Assembly: GCF_030253575.1 (NCBI RefSeq)
Contig: NC_080562.1
Coordinates: forward strand, 42,447,852 to 42,511,851
Reading direction: 5' to 3'
Origin: Rhododendron vialii
Lineage: Eukaryota; Streptophyta; Magnoliopsida; Ericales; Ericaceae
Length of the DNA: 64,000 bases
The translations under genes were made by a program, and so were the position numbers. The notes beneath the pieces are model-generated. The model saw only the letters and a program-made list of their open reading frames with translations, was not told the origin of the DNA and searched no databases. The stretch's first letter is position 1, and each line of letters begins with the position of its first letter. Of this stretch, positions 55,630-64,000 are shown piece after piece.

Positions 55630-58091
55630 ATGGCCTTAGTCCCCTATTCAGACCCCACCACAAAACAAACCTCCTCCTCTCCCCCATGGCAAGACATGTT
55701 CCGATCAGCCTCAACCCGCCCGCCCACTCCCTCTCCCAACGCGCCGCCCCCTTCACCCCACGCGCCGCCCCCTTCACCCCACGCGCCGCCGCCAAACCCC
55801 GCCTCTGGAAAAAAACCAGGCCCTCAAAACCACCCCCTCTCAAGCGAGAACTCCCAGGTACGCCTCGCCCTCTACATAGCCATGGCCCACGCCGGCCTCG
55901 CCTTCGCCATTTTTATCCTCTACTTCGTCTCTAAAATCCTCGAAGAATACCTCCGCCCTTTACAATGGGCCGTCCTCTGTTCAATCCCCTTGAGAGGCAT
56001 TCAACAAACCCTGGTTGGGTTTTGGACCGAACCCTTAAAACTAGGGCTTACAGAAACCGTATTGGCTGTCCCTTTAGCTATATTTAGGGTTTTCGTGGGT
56101 ACCCTTGTCGACATTCGCGATTTGTGTTTTAGGGTTGTGCTCAGAAAGAAGAGATCACGTGGTTTGAGGCCACACCGCAGTGGGTTTTTCAAGTTGATTC
56201 GTTGGCTTGTTTCATTTTGGGTGTTTGTGACCGTTTATGAACGGATGGGGGCAATTGGGTCTTTTTCGATTATCGGGTTAGGGTTCATTTTCACGACGAA
56301 TTCCGTTGCGTCGACGATGAACAAGGTGTCATCGTTTAGGAGTCATCATAGCTTTCATCGTAGCGCGTTTAGCGCGTTCTTCACTAGAGGGATTTTGAAG
56401 AGGCTGAAAACCATTGTGGCTATTGGGTTGATGGTTGGGATGATTGTTGGGTTTTTGGCAGGATTGATTTTCTTTTCGTATAAAATGGGAGTCGAAGGAA
56501 AGGATGCAGTTATATCGCTGAAATCGCATGTTGAACAGAGCAATTATGCTGAGAAAATTGGTGTGAAGAAGTGGATGGATGAGAATGATGTGCCTGGGAT
56601 GGTGGATATGTACACTACAAAGTTTTATGAAACTGTTTCTGAGCAGATTGATGGTCTAGCAATGCAGTATAACTTGACAGAATTCGTTTCGGAGATCAAG
56701 CAATTCGTGATACCTCAGTCTGCGAATTCATCCGGGCGTTCAACTGCTTTGATGACCCCATCCCCATATATTGAGAAAATGTTGAGCTTGAGGGATAGGG
56801 TTACTAACCATGAATGGGGCCAAATTTATACTGAATTGGATGTAATCTTTAGGGAATTACTTATCACTAGGGAGGATTTGGTTGAAAAGGCAAAAGGGTT
56901 TGCCATGCAAGGAATGGATGTGACACAACGTGTATTTTCTAGCAGTAAATCTGTCTTAGGAGGCAGTGCAAAGGTCGTGTTTTCGATTGGTAACTCCATA
57001 GTATCTGGAGCAGCGGGTCTTTTCAATTTCGTTTCTCAGTCGATGGTTTTCTTCTGGGTTTTGTATTATCTCATTACATCCGAATCTGGTGGGGTAACCG
57101 ATCAAGTGATGCACATGCTTCCTATATCTCAATCTGCTAGAACCCGATGCGTTGAAGTTCTTGATAAAGCTATTTCCGGTGTTCTGTTGGCAACTGCTGA
57201 GATTGCTTTCTTCCAGGGATGTCTCACTTGGCTTTTGTTTCGATTGTACTCGATACACTTCTTGTACATGTCAACTGTGATTGCGTTAATAAGCCCTTTG
57301 GTCCCAATCTTTCCGCCTTGGCTTTCAACTATTCCAGCGGCTTTGCAATTGGTATTGGAAGGAAGATATCTATTGGCAATCAGCTTGTCCATTATTCATC
57401 TTGTGATTATGGATTATGGCACGAATGAAATTCTAGAGGATATACCGGGTCATAGCGGGTATCTTACTGGGCTTAGCATCATTGGTGGAATGACATTGTT
57501 CCCATCTGCAGTGGAGGTAAACTGCCTACAATTCTTTCCCTTTTGTTCTTCATCGTGATCCTCCATACTATTCTTCCTCATCTTCCTATGCTAGTTCTTT
57601 CTTCTTCATCAAATACTTTAAGTAATGCCATATTCAAACCATCATTAACTAGTTAAGGTGTCTAATGCTAACTCCTGATGTGCCTCATCCCCTGAGGGTG
57701 AAGTTGAACCCTTATCAATTCTCCGTCTAGAAGTTTAGGTATTGCAATAGGTAATTAAGAGACTACACTTACTGATAAAACGGCGTTAAATCTTTTGTAG
57801 TGGAAGCGAAGAATGGCGTGTAATCTCTTCTGAATGGATTGCATTGGCTGTTTCAATAACCTCTGTGTCCTTGTGTTTGAAATGGTTTGTTATACTAGTC
57901 TGTAGTGAAAGGAGTTTTCATTTGTCTAGGTTGTAGCAATTGCTTCAAATTCATCAAGTGGTTAATGCTAGTTGTTGGGGCTTGTTGCGCAGGGAGCGAT
58001 AATGGGACCATTGATAACCACCGTGGTGATTGCTCTTAAGGATTTGTATGCTGAATTTGTTTTGGATGAACCAAAGGAAAGTGACGAGTAG
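55630..58091 (+). CDS. TMEM245-like multispanning membrane protein (At5g55960-type)
   Basis: Two exons, 55630-57516 and 57993-58091, joined GCAGTGGAG/GGAGCGATA in phase 0; 661 residues. After a Pro-rich N terminus with in-frame 21-bp repeats (SPHAPPP), the protein has several hydrophobic spans ([60 protein letters not shown]) and a C-terminal AI-2E transporter-type region ([40 protein letters not shown], then [15 protein letters not shown]). Function in plants is not established. Reading through the donor gives a false stop at 57556-57558; the real end is the TAG at 58089. Codon use is very C-rich at the 5' end only. Confidence 0.92.
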
Positions 58092-59425
58092 ACCGCCGTG
58101 GTGATTTGAGTGCTTGTTTCCGAAGGAAATGCCCAATTTTGCCCGAAGAACGTGCGTAAAGCAACAGTTGAGCTGCTTATGAAAATTTGCTGAAGTTGTT
58201 ACCCACAAGTCTTTGGCAAGCCCTTAAAAGTGTCCCACTCTGTCAACCTAGTGTATCTCATCAATTTTACTGTTTATGGGTTGATTAGTATGTTTTCTTT
58301 GGGGTTCCTTTTCCCCCTTTTTGGGCCTCAGCGTGGGAAAAAGCAATATAGATCATTGTATCTCTTGGTTGTTGGTTTTGTGTGGAAAGATATTTTTTCA
58401 TTTTCCATGTAGTTAGTCAGTCATTGAAGTAGAATCTTATATGTTCCCATAGAAAATTAGAAATGTTGCTTTCTTTCCCTGTTGCTTCTTCAAATCAGTC
58501 ATCCAACAGTGAATTTTTTCTGAAGACGTGCGCTGCGAAGGGAGTTTAACTTCTTCTAAAGGTTGCATTTCTACCTCGATTTGCAGCCACGAAAAGAAAT
58601 AGAAATACTTACGGGCATGTTAAATTCACAAAATTAAAAAGAAATAGAAATACTTACGGGCATGTTAAATTCACAAAATTATACCAAGAGATTTGGCCAA
58701 TAAACCACGCGGGGATCGCATTTTCAATGCTTGAACGGAACAAACAGCACAAGAATTGTATGTCAATCCGGTATCCACCAACTAATTCAACAAAACAAGA
58801 TATATACAACTTAGGTATGGTACTGAAAATATCACCCTCTAAGCCAGATGGGATATTCATCCTCTATCCCCATCCCAAAGGGTAATCCGTCAATCGAATT
58901 GTTCTTAGGTAACTGAACAAACAGAAATGGACTTTTCCAAACAAAAGTGAAAAATAAACACTACATTTCCTTTGTCTACTTTTCACATTCAACCTTTTTT
59001 CCTTTCACAAAGCCCTCTACCTTCACAAACCCCAAAAACGAATCCAATATCCAAACACAACCTCAATGATCAAAGAGGTGAAACTAAAAAGGGAGCAAGA
59101 TGAATTTTCCAATACCGTAGATCAATGAATTCTTGCCAGTTTTGCAAGGCAATGTCATTTAGCAATGGAATCTCGTTCAAAACAATAATTATTGATCACT
59201 GAAATGGCAAATGCACACAAAGTAGAACACCATGTTGATCAATCCAGAAAATCAACTCTCTCTTGTCAAGTTCCTTGAAAAGCAAATATCACAACAAAAT
59301 ACCACAGAGATGTCTACTTTCTGAGTCATTTCTTGACTAAATTCATACACAGCACAAATATTGCGAGTTTAGTACATACGAAAGATGTCCTGAAAGTTAT
59401 CTTTCTTAAGCTTAAATCGTGAGAG
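58092..59425. other. Convergent 3' flanks of TMEM245-like and CWC15 genes
   Basis: Both genes end towards this stretch. It contains a 45-bp tandem duplication (58591-58635 and 58636-58680, unit GAAATAGAAATACTTACGGG...). No other feature. Confidence 0.6.
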
Positions 59426-62355
59426 TTATTTCATGTATTTCTGCAGAAATTTCCGGTGAAAGTCACTTCTGATGGTGTCATTGATGAAGCGTTTGGGCGT
59501 CTTGGATTCACCACGAGCCTGGTTCTTAAACACCACATCATCATCCCACCTGCATAAAAGTAGAAAACAACAATTGTAATATTGGAACATGAATCAATTG
59601 TAATGTTTAGAAACAGAGAGAAAGTTGGATCTTCAAGAAAACTTTTTGTTTTTTGATAAGTTGATCTTCAAGAAACTGACCTCCTTTTCACATTGAAAGA
59701 TGTTGGATTATTAAGAAGAGGGTTTCCACGTATTAATTCTGCTTCTTTGACCTTAAGCTCTTCTTCTTGCTTTTGTCGTTCCTGCACTATTGAACATTTT
59801 GCTCAGTGGTGACACCAAAAAGTCAACAGTGAACACTAATGCTTCAACACTTTTTAAGGTACAGCAGCAAAGTACAGAATTTTATGACTACTCCAGTAAG
59901 TTATTAAGACTCTACAAGAGCATGGTTTACAAACTGCCCTTGCCAGTCCCATTAATGGACAAAGACAATAGGTTAGAATCATGAATAATCTTTTCCTGCC
60001 ACAAATTTATATAGCTCTTCATAACTACTAACTAATATGGCAAAATATTCACAGTTCATGTGTATCTATATGAAAGATCACAAGCTTCAACTATCTTCGG
60101 GAGGACAGCTAGATATTTTCACACTTCATGTGTATCTATATGAAAGATCACAAGCTTCAACTATTTTCAGGAGGACAGCTAGATATTTTCAAAGAGAAAT
60201 TACCTTACGGAGATTCTCTTCTGCTCTTTCCTTCTTTATTTGTTCAAGCTCAGCCAAAAGAGCTTCTGTGTCATCTTCATCGTCATCATCCTCATCATCG
60301 TCACTAACCACAACAATGTGACATCCAATCAAAATACAACATCTTAAAAGTGGTTCTGCAGCTAGGTATGAAGAGCAAAATTTCCAATGTCAGGAGAAAA
60401 AACAAACAGTTATAGATTGATGCCAAGATCCATGGTAAACACATTACAGCTACACTATAATTGATTTCAAATAATTGAAGAGCATTTAGGAAAACTCATA
60501 TGACTGTCAAGGATAAAGCAACAATCACATAAGTGCTAACTGTCATGGAATTCAAGCAACAAACCAAGACATTGGCAAAAGCTTTCCTTAGCACATGAAC
60601 TAGTTTCCAAAGAATGCGAACCTTTCATCACTTTTAACTTCCACATCAGCATCGTCAGCATCTACACTCCGTGGAATGAGACGATCTTCAGTATCCCTCC
60701 TTGCCCCTGTAAATTAAGTTAGGTGAATGACATTACATAGAATTAGTTGTTGGCACACCAAGTAAAACCCCAAATAGTATTCACCTTCCAGTAGAAGGTG
60801 GCCTCCTTTTCTACGATCTCGATCATCTGCAACCACAAAAAAATTTAACATCAGATTACAAAACACAGTCCCAATCAGAAATAAGGAAGAAAGGTTAAAA
60901 CGAAGGGTGGTCAATTTTGTTTACCACCATAGGACTTGTCCTTTGATGAAAAATGCCTGCGCTCCCGGTCCTCCAACTCTTCACGGAGATTCCTCTTCTG
61001 CAATTCGTCATTGGTGTCCTGTCCCTCCTTTCTACAGCAACACATATATCAATTAGTGGACAGTTCCTATAGACAGGTATTAGAAAAGAAAACAGCTTCA
61101 TATAAATGCCAATGAAATAATTAGTACTACTACAGCCTCATAAATAAAGAACACAAAGCGGGAGAGAGGAGTTAGTAGGGTGGGGTTTCGGTCCCCGTTT
61201 TGTTCTTTTTGTTCATACCATACACCAACAAACCTGAATGCAATGTAAATAGAGAATGAGGGAAATGTTTGTAAAAAACACGTGTATAGAGCACTACGCA
61301 TGCTACTTGTCTTAATGTCTTTTACTAGAATTTTCCCCTTTGAGACACTCTTTTCTTATATTAGCATATGCTTATCGAATGCTCTCACTCCGTAGCTATG
61401 GTGCATACGAAGGGTTCTTATAATCTTTCATATTGGAGAGTGCCTGAGGATGAGAACTCCTGTCAAATTGCAGAGTGTTCATATCTACGAAACATTGGTC
61501 CAATTAAGGATAGCCTTCAGAAGTGTCAAGATACATTTCTAAGGATGTGAAACAAGAAATGGAGTGAAGCACGGTCCGATCCTATAAGGGTTGTTCTGTG
61601 CTCCTTAAAGTTGCTACTAAAGTAACGCTTGCAGAGAGAGATAGAAACTGGTTTTTCTTTGGAGAAGTATAGATACTGGTTTTACCAACATATGAACTGA
61701 AAATATATATGCATGCGAAATACAACCTAAGGACATGCTTGTATGTTCCTGTTTCCTTGGAGTTGTTGTCTTTGTTATATTAGAGCACCGATATTCTTCT
61801 GTGCTGGAAATTGTGGAGTAATGCACATCTATTTTGTCATGAATCCATATTTTCACAAAAACAATATTGTTCTTGGTCAGTTCGCCATCAATTGTGCTTT
61901 GCGGCACTCTTCTACCTAGCTTAGAAAGGTAAAAAATAGCATATGCGATGCTTTGATATATAACGCACTGTAGGACAACTACAAGTGTTCACTAACCCCT
62001 ATAGTTTTGCCTCTCCACTAATGAGGGACTAAATCACTATCCATTAGTTACTGGGATTGATAAGATTTTCAGATAAAATGTGTCATAGACTCATAGAAGC
62101 AGGATGGTAACCATGTTAAAGGTGTCCAACTACCCTGATTGTGGAAGGAAACACCTTAAGAGGGGTAAGAAACCTAAATAAGATACAAAATATGCATACA
62201 AAACTTCAAGTGCTGAATGCCAACCTGGGCTTCAGAGTTGTGTGAGCAGCCATGTCCCTTGAAGAGTACTTTTGGGAGGGGCCGAAAATTCGAGTACCAC
62301 CTTGTTCATTGCCACCTTTTGCAGGTGCCCAAGTGGGTCGAGCTGCAGTCGTCAT
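59426..62355 (-). CDS. CWC15: CWC15 spliceosome-associated protein
   Basis: Seven exons: 62225-62355, 60925-61031, 60785-60826, 60622-60706, 60204-60303, 59681-59781 and 59426-59549; all GT-AG and in phase, 229 residues, the normal length. Start [20 protein letters not shown]; middle [20 protein letters not shown] and a DDRDRRKGG patch; acidic run [20 protein letters not shown]; end [20 protein letters not shown] and [23 protein letters not shown]15 (AD002) is a component of the Prp19/CDC5L-related part of the activated spliceosome and threads through its catalytic core. Intron 5 (59782-60203) holds a 70-bp tandem duplication. Same nuclear machine as the STIPL1-like gene at 41-44 kb, which acts later in disassembly. 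Confidence 0.96.
60051..60190. repeat. 70-bp tandem duplication in CWC15 intron 5
   Basis: Units 60051-60120 and 60121-60190 differ at only three or four positions (CAGTTCATG/CACTTCATG; CTTCGGG/TTTCAGG). Confidence 0.95.
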
Positions 62356-62736
62356 GTTTTATAACTGCCCTCAAGATATCTGTAAAAAACAATGCCAACA
62401 GATTTAAAAACCTTATCTCAAGATCCCAAGTTCCCAACCATCCAAGAAGGGAAAAAGTAAGATGATAATGCAATACCCATAACAATGTAGAGCATCAAAT
62501 TGCTTATGCACCCCTTTCAAAAGAAAAATGCTTATCAACACAACTGCAGCTACCCCTCCTATTTTATGTGAAATACCACTCGCTTTTCCTTTCACCAGCT
62601 CCATCATATCCCACACACAAACACTACGAAATTCGAACAAACACTACGAAATTCGAAGAACTAAGGTTAATCAAGATCATGATTACCATCAAGTTTGGAT
62701 TAACAATTTAACACATATAGTTAAATCCAAAATCCA

Positions 62737-62860
62737 ACCCCAAGGGGTTGCCTTGGTGGTCAAGGCCTGGGGCTTAGGGTTCACTCCCTTCTAAGTCTCA
62801 CATTCAAAACTTTCTAGGTACTGTAAACTCTTGTGGGGGCTAGTCCATCCGGTTTGTCCC
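62737..62860 (+). mobile_element. tRNA-derived SINE, second family
   Basis: CCCCAAGGGGTTGCCTTGG and TGGTCAAGGCCTGGGGCTTA resemble an A-box-bearing tRNA head; CACATTCAAAACTTTCTAGG fits a decayed B box. It is followed by GTGGGGGCTAGTCCATCCGG, as in dicot SINEs of this type. No A tail seen, so probably truncated. Confidence 0.55.
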
Positions 62861-63654
62861 AGCCTTAGTTGCACAAAGTGGGAGCGGGTGAGGGAGCGGA
62901 AGTGGGAGAGCGGGGGAATATAGAAGCTCCCAAGGTCAAAGGGTGAAAGGAACGTGTACGTATATTATGAAAATAATGTAGCATAGAATATACACTTTAA
63001 AACTACAATCATTTTAGGGAGTAAAAAATATGGGCCAGGTCTACCTCAAGCGTAAGAAATGGTTTTCTTTTCGAGAAATCATGACTTGAGTCATACATAT
63101 GACCTAAAATGAAGACCAACTTATAAAGCTAGTAGTAAATTATTGTTCTTCTATACTGGTATCTAACAAAAGCTACCATCTTCGTAAGGAGCGAGCTCCA
63201 ATCTCAATGAGAGCGGGCTCTCATCAAGCTCCTTAGTTGGGAGTGCAGAATCGCGCTCCTAAGGTGGGAGCGGCACCACTTTAGGAGCTCTTTGCAACTA
63301 AGGTCCCAGCTTTATTTCTCCACACCTCCGGAGTGGACGGTGGGATTGGTCTCACAGTAATTAGCCAAGGTGCATGCATGTAAGCTGGCCCAAATACCCT
63401 TATTTACCAAAAACCCCAAAATCCTTTCTATTTGATCAAGCGTTTCCAATTCCACTTTTTTTGTTTATTCAACATAGCAGTACTAGTTTCAAAAGATCTG
63501 TGATTGTTTAATCAAATGTTTTAAGAACTGGAGAAGAAACATGGTCAAGGGTCGACTAGAAACCAAAAGTAATGGGATCGGGGACAGCAAAAAAATTTTG
63601 TAGGAAAAATGATTCATTGGCTTCTCTATTAACATACTTGTTTGCTTATAGTCT
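62861..63654. other. Upstream flank of CWC15; repeat DNA
   Basis: Contains inverted GGGAGCGG/CCGCTCCC-like blocks (GTGGGAGCGGGTGAGGGAGC at 62878 and GAGCGAGCTCC at 63191), perhaps ends of one element. No gene. Confidence 0.35.
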
Positions 63655-63990
63655 TTGTAGTGCTATACCCAAACAAAGCAAGTGTTCCTGAAACTGGTTT
63701 ACCAGCTCTATAACAGGATAACCTAGATCAAGGACTCAAAAAATTAAGCCACAAAATGGTTTAAGCCCTCACCATGGCCAAACTGCACCAGGCCGGCCCT
63801 GGGTAGAAGCCTAGAAAGCAACTGCTTTATAGCCAAACACAGCAAGTGTTTCTGAAACTAGTTTACTAGCGATATAACTGGGAGTAACCTAAAAACAAGG
63901 AATCCAAACTATACCCAAGAAATTAAGCCACAAATCGGTTTATGCCCTCGCTATTGCCAAACTCGTGAACTAGGCTGGCCTCGCATATGC
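63655..63990. repeat. Imperfect tandem repeat of about 165 bp
   Basis: CAAGTGTTCCTGAAACTGGT at 63679 recurs as CAAGTGTTTCTGAAACTAGT at 63843. AATTAAGCCACAAAATGGTT and CTATTGCCAAACT/CCATGGCCAAACT blocks are also shared, each unit ending near a GGCCGGCC/GGCTGGCC motif. Confidence 0.75.
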
Positions 63991-64000
63991 GTAGAATTGA

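Noticed and set aside
1-64000. CRISPR array, bacterial operon or integrated virus
   Set aside because: No evenly spaced direct repeats, ribosome-binding sites or viral replication genes; all evidence is for plant nuclear DNA.

Overview
The window is plant nuclear DNA, almost certainly from a eudicot. It has GT-AG introns, genes of plant-specific families (a FAR1-related protein, the Pol V factor DMS3), many short terminal-inverted-repeat elements, tRNA-derived SINEs, LINE remnants, GA/CT microsatellites and two fragments of plastid DNA. I cannot name the species. A nucleotide-sugar transporter of the At5g55950 type lies next to a TMEM245-like gene of the At5g55960 type; from memory these two are also neighbours in Arabidopsis.

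Layout. 1-470 (-): first two coding exons of an hnRNP-type RRM protein running off the left edge. 0.88-1.57 kb: plastid rps3 fragment between two direct repeats. 2.0-2.2 kb: SINE. 2.3-4.7 kb (+): FAR1-related protein with two DNA-binding domains and a MULE transposase core but no SWIM finger. 4.75-8.66 kb (+): DMS3, whose exons join the FAR1-like exons in one frame; its first exon is present in three tandem copies. 9-13.9 kb: repeats and MITEs. 13.9-18.2 kb (+): ankyrin-type protein with an acidic minisatellite and large repeat-filled introns. 18.2-26.2 kb: repeats, including an RTE LINE carrying a nested insertion. 26.5-27.3 kb: relics of a transporter exon and an hnRNP exon. 27.4-32.8 kb (-): RNase H gene that may begin with an aconitase-type mitochondrial presequence exon, itself tandemly duplicated. 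33-41.4 kb: repeats, including a hAT element with a perfect 8-bp target duplication and a second hnRNP relic. 41.5-44.0 kb (-): intronless STIPL1/NTR1-type G-patch splicing factor. 44.2-46 kb: foldback elements. 46.6-50.0 kb (-): nucleotide-sugar transporter, seven coding exons. 50.3-55.4 kb: MITEs and a plastid rps12 fragment. 55.6-58.1 kb (+): TMEM245-like membrane protein. 59.4-62.4 kb (-): CWC15 spliceosome protein. 62.7-64 kb: a second SINE and a direct repeat.

Most notable result: the FAR1-related exons and the DMS3 exons can be read as one gene of about 1051 codons. All junctions have GT-AG signals and matching phase, and no start codon or terminator is evident between the halves. This would be a natural fusion of a transposase-derived DNA-binding protein to a Pol V recruitment factor of RNA-directed DNA methylation. 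A second candidate chimera joins an aconitase presequence to an RNase H domain. Both are gene-model inferences that need transcript data. Two other genes, STIPL1 and CWC15, both act in the spliceosome; I see no operon-like functional link between neighbours otherwise.
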